The notes beneath the pieces were generated by a model, which saw only the letters and a list, made by a program, of their open reading frames with translations, was not told the DNA's origin and ran no database searches. DNA of 64,000 nucleotides, from positions 1-64,000 of the forward strand of contig JAIPMN010001622.1 in NCBI GenBank assembly GCA_020650975.1. The letters are read 5' to 3'. Source of the DNA: Apostichopus californicus. Lineage: Eukaryota > Echinodermata > Holothuroidea > Aspidochirotida > Stichopodidae. A program made the translations under genes and the position numbers. This document shows, piece by piece, positions 1 to 13,800 of the stretch (positions within the stretch are counted from its first letter, which is position 1; each line of letters opens with the position of its first letter).

Positions 1-2150
1 ACACACTTCTCCAACCATATCAAGTATATTTTCAGGTGATTTATACCAGAAGATATAGTTTTGGGGTGTTTTAAGGCTTAGGTGTCCGAACTTCGAAGTG
101 TCCATGCTAGTTTACCACTCCTTTTTTTCCCTTGGACTAAGTTTAACAAAGCCTAGGCTAGGCCTATCATTTAAATGTTTTGATTCACTCATGGAACAAG
201 GTATATCCACACTGTAAGTTTAGCATAACTAGTAAGTATCAAAGTATGTATCTCAGTGAAGGCCTAGCCATACGTTGTAACCCATACGATTACAGTTTCT
301 ATTAAATACCATACAAACAGTCCAATCCGTGTTAGACTAAGCCTAACGTTTGGACCAGGTGGCCTTATGCCTACCCTGGGTCTTAGTCTAGTTTGAATAG
401 GCGACTAGTAAAAATCAGAATTACCAGGGCTCTTAATGACGTGGAAGTTCGTTGCAGTTCTTAAAAACCTTACACTATACTAACTGAAAGTGACAAGTCC
501 AAAAACGTGGACGTTTAGGTAGCAAGAAATAAACACATTTGAAGAATTTGAAGAACAGGATTCACGGCGTCAGAAAGATTGTGCAGCGTATAGACTAGAC
601 TGTGCACGCACGACAAAGTACACTGTATTGTATACGTAGCACAGTGCAGATATACGTTCAAGTTTAGCGCAAATGATACATTCGGCTTTCTATTTACCCG
701 ATTAACCAATCAAAAGCAACGAAATTCAACATGATGGCGCTACACCCAATTGCAAAGTTCTAACAAAGTTCTAAGTTTCACTCTGCTATGACGTATAGAA
801 ACGTTCAAGGTGACCGTTTTGCAAAGTAGCAATTTTCAACAAAATGATAAATAGTTCAGATAATATGATAAAATTTTGCAATAAAATAAATAAAAAAGAA
901 GAAGAATAAAGATTATACATGTATACATAAATAAATAAGAAATTCCTTGAATCTACTAAATTAGAAATTCCATTTTTTGGCTGCAAAATGACACAAAATG
1001 CTTATTTTTCAAAAGACAGAAATTATAAATTTGCAGCAGAAATGATAAACTGATCACTAAATCTATTTCATAAATTAAACATTATTCAACAAATTAATGA
1101 ATGATGCTCAGAAAGTCATCATTTGCACAATTTGTATCACAATGTTGTTTGGGCAAAATTACAGAGAAACAATGCATTCATAATTCATTATATTATGGGT
1201 TAGTCAGTTTGCATTATTTAGTATTTAATGATTTTATTTTACTCTTTACTATGTATGAACTTTAAATACATGATATATAAATAATTACTGTATTTCATTA
1301 ATTTACAACGGCGCCTAATATGTTAGTCGGTAAACATGTTGTGGCTGGCAAAGAAAAAATAGACATGCACATTTGCATTCTAGTAAAATTTCTATAGCCA
1401 TTACAGCTTTCAGCACATTACGTTTTGAAATATGTTAAATATATGGATTGCTCCTCTGAGGCTTAATTGATTACAACCTCACCTCCTCAGAGCAGGAATA
1501 AATGTCATTGATAATCCTTTGTTTTGTAACTCCTAATAACTCTACCAAAACGTCTATTTCACCGAGCACATTTGAAATGACTTTCATCACCAATTTTGTG
1601 ATGTAATGTAAGCATGCTATTTAAGGCAATATAATACTCATGTTTACCTAATTAGTGTTGTGTTGCATCTGGGGCACTACTGCCTAATGGTATGTGTCAT
1701 GTGTGTTAGACTATGTAGTGTGGAACAGTCTGGAACACATCTAATTGTTGTGCCTAATGTCTTCCTTTAAAGTCTAGTGATAGCTCTATAAACCACCTCC
1801 CTCTCCATTGGAATACGTTTCTCGCTTTGAACTCGTAGAAAATTATCATTTGTTATATTTAGCGCATGCTCGTTTTGTTTTCATTTTTGCGTGTCTGGCG
1901 TTCTATATTCCTTTGACACACTTGCATGCCAAAATGCATTCCTTCTGCAGTCTGCAGCCTAAAATCAAAACAGTGTGGTATCTTTAGTATGCATAGCAAC
2001 GTTGAACGTCGTCAATGCAACCTGTAGGTTTCACGTATGTTACCATTAATAGATAATACCACAACAAAATGATTTTTCTAATGTATTAAATAAATTTATA
2101 CGTGAATCATAATTTGTCAAAATTAGAATTTATCGTGTGGGATATCCGAA
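1..2150. other. Intergenic, upstream of CCDC142
   Basis: AT-rich sequence without recognised genes. Words of the type GGCCTA/TAGGCC recur in bases 100-400. A CCAAT-containing stretch near 705 might belong to a promoter, but nothing decisive supports this. Confidence 0.5.
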
Positions 2151-2159
2151 TATTAAACC

Positions 2160-2374
2160 TCATTTCGAAGAGGATGGAGAGTACTCTATTCAACGATACG
2201 TTTCCTGAAATATCGAAATCACTCAACGGTGACAATTTAACAAGTTAAAGGCTAGGCTACTGTACGTTAGCTTGGCCCGGACCAAGTCTAACATTATCTT
2301 GAACTTGGCCTGGCCTAAGGTATTCCAAACGGCTATTACTGTTTTGTGTGAGTTGCCACAACATTTTTATACAG
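2160..2374 (+). other. Candidate non-coding 5' UTR exon of CCDC142
   Basis: Coding exon 1 begins one base after a splice acceptor, so an upstream non-coding exon is expected. The clearest nearby donor is ACAG|GTAAGT, with the exon ending at 2374. The 5' boundary is a guess, and no TATA box or initiator could be identified with confidence. Confidence 0.3.
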
Positions 2375-2424
2375 GTAAGTTGACTACGCGTTAGAAAATG
2401 AAATAAATGCAGAAAGAAAACATG

Positions 2425-2476
2425 ATGTCATGTGGCCTAGTATGAATCATATTACTAGGCCTAGGCCACATGACAT
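2425..2476. repeat. Inverted repeat, 16-bp perfect arms
   Basis: The arms 2425-2440 (ATGTCATGTGGCCTAG) and 2461-2476 are perfect reverse complements around a 20-base loop. It lies about 50 bp past the candidate 5' UTR donor. Confidence 0.8.
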
Positions 2477-3226
2477 ACTATGATATGTAGTCCTCACTTA
2501 ACCAATATTTGTTCTGGTAACTTATGAATAGCCTAGTCGTATGCCTTACAGTTATACTTAGCAGCATGGTGGACCCATAATTGACGCACTTAAGGATTTT
2601 ATTAACAATGTCTATCGACGAAAAATCCAAATCACTCAACTGTATGCATTTTTCATAGGTGTAGTTCCTCAGAAATGTAATGATCTAAAAAAAAATATTG
2701 GTCTGTGCCTACGCAATGACACATGAGCAGAATTTGACCACAAAATGTCTGCTGTGTCAAGTTCTTTCATACCCCTAAATTGACACATTCTTCGATAAGC
2801 TAGCTGTAGTGTAGGCCTATGGATACATCCATTGACAACCCAACTTAGAATGTTAGGCGTTGGTCAATTAGGAAAACCTTGTTCTTATGTTAAAGAAAGG
2901 TAAAGATTAATTTGATATTGCTAGTAATTCAAATCTCAAAATTAAATCACACACAGCGCTCAGTTTGCTGCAAAATATTCACATAGTTCAGAGGCACTTA
3001 TTAACAGTTTACCTAGGCAGTGATATAGAAACTCAAATTGAATGTCGTTTGAGTGTACTGAATTCCGAACAAAAAATAACCCAGAAATAATTTCAAATGG
3101 TTTTGAGTCACATGAGTGTGTTATGTACAGATGTACAGAGGCTTGACAAGGATATATTTGGAATGAACCTAGCTGTAGTGATTTGTAACACAATTTGATA
3201 GAATTCAAACTTCTCTTATTCTCAGT

Positions 3227-4865
3227 ATGATGGAATTTGCTCCAGCCACAGACGTCCCTTATCGCAGACTACCACCTTTGCAAATGATTCACGGTCAACC
3301 AGTTTTGGATCTAGACACTCCACCACCGTCCTCGAGTTCCTCTCCAGTATCTACCCCACGTGAAACTAAAAGTTTTAAGAAATCAGTGTTGCCACAGTTT
3401 TCCAATGAAGAAATTAATCACAGTTTACATATACTACAACAATGCTTTGCAAATCTAGAGCCAGGCCATTTGCCATGCTTGAAATCCTATGGTCGTGTAT
3501 CATCAGCTTTTGGACACAACAAATACAGCATTTCTCTTGCCAGGTTGAATGGGAGATTGACAGATCTCAGAGTGGGACAGGCCAAGTTACTCTTTTCTAG
3601 AGATTGTGTTTCACGTCTTTCCCAGCTGATAGAGTTTATTCAAAATTTGGAGAGTCTGGTTCAGGATGAGGAAAAAACATTGGTAGATTTTCTCTCCGGG
3701 AAAGATTCTGAACCTCATACAAAGCTTGAATTCTTGCCAGTTGTTTGTGAAGAACTTAGACTCCATCTCAATCATGTTCCTTCAATTCAGCACAGGCTGC
3801 ATACGGACAGGTGGCTGCAACCAGTCATACCCCACTTACTGGAAAATGTGCACAAATTTGATCAATATCTCAGGCATCTCCAACAAAGTGCAATATGTTG
3901 GCTTCACACTCTAATAACGACAGGATTTAAAGTCTGTTCATACTTCCATGTTAGCATGCTTACGCAAGATCTACTGAAGAACATTGTCTCTAGTGTAGAG
4001 GATTTCAACCGTTCGCTCAAGCAATTCCAGTCGCAACTTAGTCAACACCCATGCTGTTCGGTTTGTGTCTGCAACTCATTTGGTGCTATAAAAGGCTTTT
4101 CTGCTGGAACAGATTTAGTCTTCAAAGAACTAAAACCTTTTAAATGTGAGAAACTTTTGGAGTGCATCGCTGCATGCAGGGCAGAGGTGTCTGCATTCCG
4201 AACGTTCTATTTTATAATGGCAAACTCAAAGCTGTTAACTTCCTTGATTGACAAACAAGATACATTTGACTGGAAAGCCATTTCACAGAGCTCTTGCCCC
4301 CCTGAGGGTGTTCGAGAGGGTCTATGGTTTGACCGTCCAAGAGGGCGAGCTATTACAAGAAGTCTTGAAATCAATTTTGCTGCAACTGATTCTCCTCTAT
4401 GTGGTCTGGAAACCTCAGAGGAGGAGTTTGTCGTGAAACTGCTCTCATCAGCTGCAACTTCCTCTGGACTTTTACAAAAGTTGAAGTTGAAGCGCGCAAG
4501 TCAGTCCAAGGATGACAAAGATGCCAACCATGTAGAATCCATTTCTGTCAAACTTGTTCCGTCAGAGTCAGCAACGGCCGCAGACGAAGGATCAACAAAG
4601 AAAAACACAACTCGGTTCAAGAGGAACTCACTGGCAAGAAAATCTGTTAGATGGGGGGATTCATTGAATGCTCAGGTCAAGCAGTTGATGCTGACAGTGT
4701 ATTTTGATACATTTTGGAGGCAATTTGGGGTCCATCTATGTGATTATTTCACAGATCCTTGTGTGGGTGCCAAAGGAGATGTTGATGTGGACCTGCTAGG
4801 GTCAACTCTAGTTTGGGATGATGAGAACCTTCAGTTACTGTTGTCAACAATACAGAAATACAGTG
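3227..4865 (+). CDS. CCDC142: CCDC142 coding exon 1
   Basis: This is an unusually large first coding exon of 546 codons plus one base, ending at the donor GTAAGT (4866). It encodes a Pro/Ser-rich N-terminus, then a long helical region with many Leu/His/Gln residues (including a Cys-rich HPCCSVCVC stretch), and a basic Ser-rich linker near residues 420-480. An ATG pair opens it. The reading frame runs past the donor for some 20 codons before a stop, and I treat that part as intron. Confidence 0.9.
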
Positions 4866-7800
4866 GTAAGTGTCAGTCGCTTGTTTGTTTTACACTATTT
4901 ACTGTAATACAGCAGTATACATGAATCAAAAAGCCTGTTGGGCTACCATCCAAATTTGCCAACTTTCTTTGCTGCTTGGTAAAGCAAATTTCACAAGTCT
5001 AGTGTGGTATTGTAGAAGAGGACACTGCACAATTAAAACTGACAAACCCCGCTGACAAATGTCTTGGGCTTGCAAACATTCTTGGCAAGAATCCAAGAAA
5101 CTTTTTGCACAATCGAAGTTGTAAACATGGCATATTCATACTTACAAACAACGCACCACGGTCAAACACAATGTCAGGAGTAACTTATGTGATGTTGAAA
5201 TACTTTTGATAAAAGTATATGCCTATCATGAACATAAACAGTGCTTCTGGGGCTCCAGTGAGAATAAAAGTTTTTACAAGCGGAAAACCCCTACTTAATC
5301 ACTCCAAAAATTGTGTATGTTTTAGAAAAACTGCAAGCATATCATGGATGCAGTTTTGATTTCTTTAAAACATGAATGACTTATAATAAGATTGTATTTT
5401 GAGAATCAAGTTTGCATCTCACAATTTATTGGGGGTTTGGTTAACAAAATATTTCACAAAGCACTTGCTATTTTGGCTAGGCTTCGTTGTCAGTATAGTC
5501 GGCTAATGGTAGAATAGAATATTTACAGAAATTAGGAAATTAAAGAAAACGTTTTCGTTTTGGTTTTGTTAAACACAGTGGGTGATAAAAATTCCTAGCT
5601 AGAATACGCTATTGTCTTTTCTACATGAAATCAGTTTTATTCATCGCGCAATGTCATCTTTTAACATTTCTGCTATTCGCAGCTCCGTTTGATGACAGTT
5701 TTATAAGACTTGCAGCCTAAGTGTTGAATGTACAGTAGTTGGTAAGACAGTATAAACAAATCATACAACAGAAATAACAGGAAGGATCATAGGTAAAATA
5801 ATGCCTAAAGTCTTCCATTATTTGAAGCTGCTTTCTACATTACATACTTCTGACCTATTTTTTTACTTCATGGCAATCTAAGAGAAATTTGTGTGGTTAC
5901 AAACGTCACTTTTCCTAATTCGTGAATTAATATGAATTGTTTAATCGAAATAAAGAAAGTTTGAATCCAACAAATTTGGATGTGATGACAGATATTTGTG
6001 GTGAATTAAATTTTTCTTAGCTGTTTGATTCATATATATCCATCACTTGTACATGTATATCAATGACATGAAGTTTGGCTAGCCTGTATATTTTCTCTGT
6101 CTTCATCTCATTATCATAGCATCGAAGAAAGACATTCCATCAAGAGTCTTTTCAATGTTCTCTGGCTTTTGTTCCAACCTCTACACTTCAGCAGCCAAAG
6201 CAGCATGGGATGAAGGTAATATTCATTTTCCCTTTTATTGGCTTTCCTGGAGCATTTTCATTTCAAGATTTAGGCTATTTTTGGAATCAACAATTTATTT
6301 CAGAGCAGAAATGGTTGATTATCAATGGTATTTCAGGAAACCTGTTCAAAGAAGAAGACATTTAGACCATTCTGCAATCACATTACGACTATACGTTTCT
6401 ACGACATCTTGCAAATTAGTGACAAATCAAACCAAATTTGTACAGTAACTTATGGTAATCAACTTCCCTAGGTAGTTTCAACTCAAATTATTTTACTCTA
6501 TCAGTGGTGTTGATCGGTTATCATCAAATCGAGGCAGTATCCAGTAACTGCTGACAAAAGAAATTATTTCCTGTATTGTAAAATTGTCAAAATGACCTTT
6601 ACATACAATTTTTGTATGAGTATAGAAAGCCTGGAGATTGAAAGACTACAAAGGCTTCTGATTGTCAATAGCGTTTAAGGACTTCTGCCATTCAATAGAA
6701 CTGACATTATACAATGCTTTGTTTGTTTGTTTGATTTACATGAACATCTCATAGCAAAAGAACAAAGAACTTGATTTGATTATTCTTGCAGTAAACACTT
6801 TTTTGGAATAATTTTTTTTGACTATTTGAGTCTACACCATATCAGAATGCTTCATCATATATTCTTTCATGAGACATCACAGTTGCAATAAGTCATATCT
6901 GAAACATATTTTAAAATTTTATATACTTAGATTGATTCTTCAATATTCTTTTGTATTATTGATCAGAATTGAAGAAAAACGTCTTGTTTATATTAGATTT
7001 GTTTGTCTTGTTTTCAATTGTTTATCACCTTAAAATTCCCAGCTTGAATAACTTATTATCGGCATTGATACAAACTTGATGCCTCGTTTGGTCTTAACTG
7101 GTATCTTTTAATGCAATTGACATTAATAACAGATATCTCAGTTGACTTGAGTAAGTTTAATTAGTAGCATCGATCTTATTCGATGCCTCTGTTGTTCTTA
7201 CTGTACTCATAGTATGTATAGTACTAGGTATTGAAGCTATTGGATAATATAGGATTAGTTGGCTTAATTTAAGTATGGTATCACTAATACTGAACATTGT
7301 TGATATTGACATCACAGGATACCTCAGTTGACCCTGATAAGTATCTTTAATTTTATTGATATCAAATTCAATTGTCCTGAAAAATAGGTGCCTGATATAA
7401 GACATTGACTTATGTTGATATGTTCATCAACTGTAGTTAATACACACTGAGCATAACTTCATTGACATTAGCCTAGTTGCTGCCCTGAAAATAACTTTTA
7501 AGCCTACATTCTCTAAGATCCTTTTGTGTATTATGTAATTCCTCTTAATCTTAAACATGACTCATTACTCGATTCAGTGCAGATTAATAATACATCTTGT
7601 GTTTATCTCAATTTGTCTATGAAACTGTGTAACTCCTAAAATTTGCTATTTCTGATGTGATGGTTATGGTTACTAGAGCTACTGTACTGAGATATTCGCT
7701 ATGTGAGTCTATGATAATGTTGTCTTGTAATTGTACTAGTTTGCTTGAGCCATTGAGGTACAGGCTATATCATCAGCCCCCACCCCTCCCCCCCTTCCAA

Positions 7801-10800
7801 GTTATAATCATTAATATGCCACTTGCATATGGAAGCTAATTTTGATCATTGGCTCTGATTCCTTGCCACAAATTGAAAGATTTTGGCTCAAAGCATGTGA
7901 AAAATGCAGTCCTGAGGTTGGCTGCCATGGTCAGCGTGTCAAATGTCAATATACCAATCTGACTCAACATATGTTTAAAACTTCAGCAATTTCTGAAATG
8001 ATCGATCTTGCTACCGGTCAAACATCCTTTGTGGGACTAGCGTTAGGTGGTAACCCATAGGTTTGCAGACCATCGGACTATATGAGTATATAGTTCCTAC
8101 ACATCTTTGACAGATCATGTAAAGCAGGAGTTCCCTAACTGGGGTGCATGAACCCCCACAGGGTGCGTGAGTCTATCCCAGGGGGTTCGTGAGATGTTTC
8201 TGAAAGTCAAAACTAGAGTACTTTTTGTTGAACTAAAATCATATATATTGTAACCCTGTAACTGTAAAGTTGTGGAGCAATGGGAGTTGGACTGTGTGGA
8301 ACCATTGTGGTAGTTTAAATCCCCTTGGAATTATATAGGGGTTATCTCTCCTGGCATTAAGTAAACCAGTTGTAATTGTTGGCAGATTATGGCTTTTGGG
8401 GCTGCTCCTATAGATCGGCATGTGGTATCAGGCTTATCCTGGGATTGTGATGTAACACATGTGATATTTTCTAGGGATACTCATGTGATCACATTCATCT
8501 CTGTAAAGGAGTACAGTTGTTTGGGGATGGTAGGAATGCACTGTAGTATTTGTGTATTATGTCTTAAGCTAAGTTGTAGGGTAAAGTTCATCATTTGTAT
8601 ACATGTGGTATTTCCACGAATTGTTAAGGGATTTATATAAAATGCATTACCTGGGAGGGACAGAACAGTGTACTCTGGTTGCTGTTGGACGAAACACTCT
8701 TGATGGTAGGCTTCAGGGCCACGTAGCCTCAAGTTTGTACCACATATCCAGTACAAGACACTTAACCTTACTGTAAGAAGTTTTCTTTTCAATATATCGC
8801 TGTTAAAAATACCATCACCTCTCTGGATGTATTTTGTGTACATCTTCATTCCATGGCCAATTACAATACAACATCTTATGCCAAGAACCCTGAATCCGCT
8901 GGCCGGCGCTACTCACAGAGGAAAGTGTTACTATATCATATAATTTAGTAATGTACAAAAGTTGTACCTATCGACAAACTCCACAATTACTTTATGAACT
9001 TGATCTTTTACAAAGCACTGTTATGCGTATTATAGTATAGTAAATAATGACTCAGATCGTGTCTCGAAAAGGTGGGGGTTCGTGGGGGCATAAAGTTAGG
9101 GAAACCCTGATGTAAAGTAACGGTTTGCTTGATTCATCTAGAGACCATCTTTCTCTATGAATCTGTGTGAATGTTGTTCGCAACCAATAACTCTTCCGTT
9201 TACTGGCTAACTACGGATTTACTGCATTTGAGAAGACTTCAAGATTCTGCCTCCTTCAGGTTGTCAAGGAGCCACTCGTTGCTTAACTTCCGATTGCCTC
9301 TAGAACAAGACGTGTTTGCTCTGAACCAATAACCACCCTATTCTTCAACTTTTGCTTTCCACCTTCAAGATTTGGGTGGTTCTATTTCATGTTCTTGGGA
9401 AGTTTTTTTTCTCTCCTCAACCCCAGTGCTCCTTCAAGCAATTTCTTCTGCATGGCTTATTTGATACATTTGAATACATCTAAATACATATATATGTATA
9501 TTTTGAAATCTCTTGCTTTTGAGGCCCATTGGGTGAGCTTGTAAAGTGAAGTGAGCTGTTTGAGAAACGGGATTCGCCAGGGATCTTCTGAAATTTATGA
9601 AATACCCAGCCATATGAACTTTGTAAATATTAAGATTTCCAAATCTTTTGGTTTGAAAACTTTCTACTTTTAAGGAGGGGTCTCTGGAACTCATGCACAT
9701 ACTGCGGGGAGTTAAGTTGTTTGCAGGACTGAGTACAAGCGGTAGATTTGCATTTTGTGAAGAATCTATTGTGAGCTTCTTCCTCATATATACATATGAT
9801 GATTAAAGTGTAGACGGTAGGATAATATGGTAACTATGCGTGGAGTAAACTGTGATCTATTGCAATCCACTACCAGTGCAGGAAAACCATTTGTTCTTTG
9901 GCTATGGGGCTATGGGCTCTATTTCATTATTGCCACATAACACTACCAAAATTAGTCTTGAATTGGTTCTAACTCTTGTGTGTATTCTGTACACAAAGTG
10001 ATTCATGCTCATCTATGTGAACAAGATAGATTTGTGTTGCTTTTACACTTGATGATAGAGGGTCTCCCAGTAGGTTGCCATGGTGACACAGACAAACTTG
10101 AACTTATCCATCAATCCTTGACAGACTGTTATTAGCAGAGAATGAAAGAGTAAATGTCAGTTTCTTGTTTGCTTTTGTTGTCGGGGAAAAGTAAATTAGG
10201 AGAGAGAACCGAAATAACTAAATAAAAGTAAGTTACAACTTTATTGATGTCAACATTCAACCTAATTTCTAGATTACAAATACAATGTGATCAATTGGGC
10301 TCTCCCAGTTTCATGAAATTTGTTTATGAGAAGTTTTGCAGCTGTTCAACCTTTGCCATTTAAAATACCACACTAATATGATTGCTATATTTGCACCTTT
10401 AATTTGAGTGCAAATTTTGTCAACCTAAGCTGTACTATCGAAAGACAAATTCATTCCCAGGTTGAAATATTGTAATTATCATATGCAGAACTATATTCCA
10501 GTCGTTACATATGATTTTGGGCTAATTTACAAGCTTATATTGTTGTTAGGGTTGTACAAGGTAGTGCGTTCAAATGCCTAAACAGAAATCATATAGAATT
10601 ACAAAACTCATGGCAGATAAAATAGAAGTTAAAAAACAAAATTGACGACTCATAGCCAATAATTCCACTTTCCGTTGTCATGTATGATAACATGATCACT
10701 GGTTTGAATAAGTAAAGGTTATACGAGCTGTCTCTTTTCATACAAGTGACCTAGAGTACAAAAGTTGTTTTCATCGGTCAGTTTAAAATATCGCACTGTA

Positions 10801-13800
10801 TGATAAAAACCTCTAAAAGTTCTGTAACTTTCCATACACATGGTTCTGGGCTACAACACTTTCATAACGGATACACTTTCATTTGCTCGTTTTTTTTTTT
10901 TTGGCTCTATTCATTGCTCATTTGTCCAATTTGTCCATCTGTGTCTCTTAATGTGTTCTTAGGTTGTTTTCATCTCAGTTTGCCTCTGATAGTCATAAAA
11001 GTCAACAAATATTAATTACTTAAAACGTCAGGCCCTAACTTTTACTTACCTTCGTTTGCATAGCCTAGCACTTTGCATGATAAGATTCAGAGTGAAGTTT
11101 TTTGTTAATTGTCAAGGATAATTAGCAACTGGTTTACATCTTTGTATGGGTGAAGTATTACATCAAAGCCGTCATGTATGCAACATTTTACCAGTTTAGC
11201 ACTAGTAAATTCATTAATGCAGTGTGATGTGGAACATCTTTATGTATTTTTAGTGGTGTGTACCATTTGCTTCAAATTTCAAACTAATTTTATGTAAGAA
11301 AAATGATGGAATCATCAAAATCGTTTCTAGTTAAACTGTAGAAACATACTACTGAACCTGTAAATCATACAGTGCGGCTGATGTCTGAAGTGAGATAAAA
11401 GTGAGATAAAAGTTTTCAATGATATTGTAACGCTGTTACTGTAAAGTTGTGGAGCATTGGGAGTTCTGTGTGAACAGTGTGGAACCATTGTGGTAGTTTA
11501 AATCCCCTTGGAAATATATAGGGGTTATCCTGGCATTGAGTAAACCAGTTGTAGTTGTTGGCAGATTATGGCTTTGAGGCTGCTCCTATGAATGTGGTAT
11601 CAGGCTTATCCTGGGATTGTGATGTAACACATGTGATATTTTCTAGGGATACTCATTTGATCACATTCATCTCTGTAAAGGAGTACAATTGCTTGGGGAT
11701 GGTAGGAATGCACTGTAGTATTTGTGTATTATGTCTTAAGCTAAGTTGTAGGGTAAAGTTCATCATTTGTATACATGTGGTATTTCCACGTATTGTTAAG
11801 GGATTTATATAAAATGCATTACCTGGGAGGTACAGGACAGTGGTAGGCTTCAGGGCCACGTAGCCTCAAGTTTGTACCACATATCCAGTACAACACACTT
11901 AACCTTACTGTAAGAAGTTTCTATTCAATATATCGCTGTTCAAATACCATCACCTCTCTGGATTTATTTTGTGTTCATCTTCACTTTCTGGCCAATTACA
12001 ATACTACACCTTAGGCCAAGAACCCTGAATCGGTTGGTGGGCGCTACTCACAGAGGAAATACAATATTATAGATAATAATACAAATTAGATCTTTTTAAG
12101 AAATGTCTACTAAAGTGGAATTTGTGCAGTACATCATCATCAAGCACTTTAGTTTCTTGCTATAAATAAGTATGATCCTACTTCAAGCAGCTCCTATCAT
12201 CATCAAATGAAAATCCGGAAAACTTCATTTCCCTCCTTGATAAAGCCTAACAAGCGTATGTATAATTTGGGCTCTAAATCAACTCTTGATATGTGAAAGG
12301 GCTTTAGAATATTATGTAAATGCCCTCATCACATTGAATTACTTGTAGTGATGCCTGTGGGTTTCTAATAACACAGACAAATTGTCAAACTTAAGCTCTG
12401 TGAAAGGTTTCTCCAAATACATATATATATCAGGTTTTGTGTACGCAATGATAATAAGCCAGATCCATTGTTTAGTTATAACTTCATGACAGTTGTTCTG
12501 AAGACCTGCGTTGATCAAAGAAATTCAGTTATATCACAAAAAGGAAAAGAAAAGTAGAGAGGATATTAATGAAACTTCTACTTTAAATTTAAATTCTGTA
12601 TAACCATGATAACCTGACTGATTGAATTGAAGGTTGTTTAATAGGTCATTGTCATGTTATGCTAAATTCAGGATCGGCTGCACCATCCATTCTTGTCATG
12701 TGGTCACTAACTAGAAGAGGATACCATTATCACATTAATTTGTAGAATAATTATGTTTCTGTGAAATGTCCGGTTATTATAAATATCTGTAGAAGATTTG
12801 CCTGTGTTTATCACCCAAGCCAGAATGGCCAGTAAGTTGAGATCTAGAGGCTAGAAATTTTAGAATACTTGTCAACAGTGGTAAAATGCTTTCAATCATT
12901 CTAAGTGTACAGTATGTTTTTATAGGGGCATTGTGGGGCATATTAGCCATTTTGAAGGCCATTTGAGGTCAGTTGAGGTTTTTTTTTAAATCTCTTAGCA
13001 TCCTTCCTCTCAATCGTTGATCGTTATATAAAGTAACCAAACTTGAGTATAACGGAATTTGCAATACGGACAGGTAATGTACTGTAGTAGTTCGGGATTG
13101 GGTTTGTTACTTTGGAAACAGTAACTTTGGGCCTCTTTCTTGGATATTGTCTTCTTCTTTCTTATTGCTGTACAGTTTTCTTAATTGGAGGGTGACAAGA
13201 TGATAACATTTGAGAATGTGTGTAGAGTGTAAAGCATTCCTTTGAATGCTCAAAGTTAAATAGTTCTTCTTGCTTAGACTGTTTAGACTCAGCTAGATCT
13301 CATTCTGCCAGAATGTGATTGAAGCATCAGTGAAAACATGCAGTCGAAGGACAACCCTAAACCACAGAGCAAAATCGAACAGAAAGCCATTTCCTTTGAC
13401 CTTTAAAAGAATATATGTCCTCGGAGTACAGCCAAAAAACACCCTCATCTTCCATAGAAATATCTCTCTTACCTCCGTCAATTAATTTAGGACTACATTC
13501 GCCATTACACTCGTGCTGTAACCATTTAGCAAACCATCCGGAGGTTGCTGTTATGTTTTTAAAAGCCTCCAAGTCATAGTACGCCAGATCTCAATCTGCA
13601 AATTATTACAGAGCGTTACAAACTTTGCTCTGCAACTTAATCTCTTTCGATTGCTTTGGGATTTAAAGGATGAGGTCAGTCATTATGTTCTGCGAAGTAC
13701 TCCTGAATGAGATTGCAGAGAAAACCGACTTTGGTGTGAAGACATTACGGATGCACAGAAGAGCAAGATTTATCTGTATATATATTTATTAAGTATGGTG

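Noticed and set aside
700-760. CCAAT-containing stretch near ATGGCGCTACACC as a promoter and start
   Set aside because: The frame stops after ten codons and no gene could be followed from it.
8389-8849. Frames of 80-120 codons on both strands, with a similar pair at 11555-11859
   Set aside because: They lie wholly inside the LTR-like repeat, have no family features, and occur in parallel because the repeat is duplicated.
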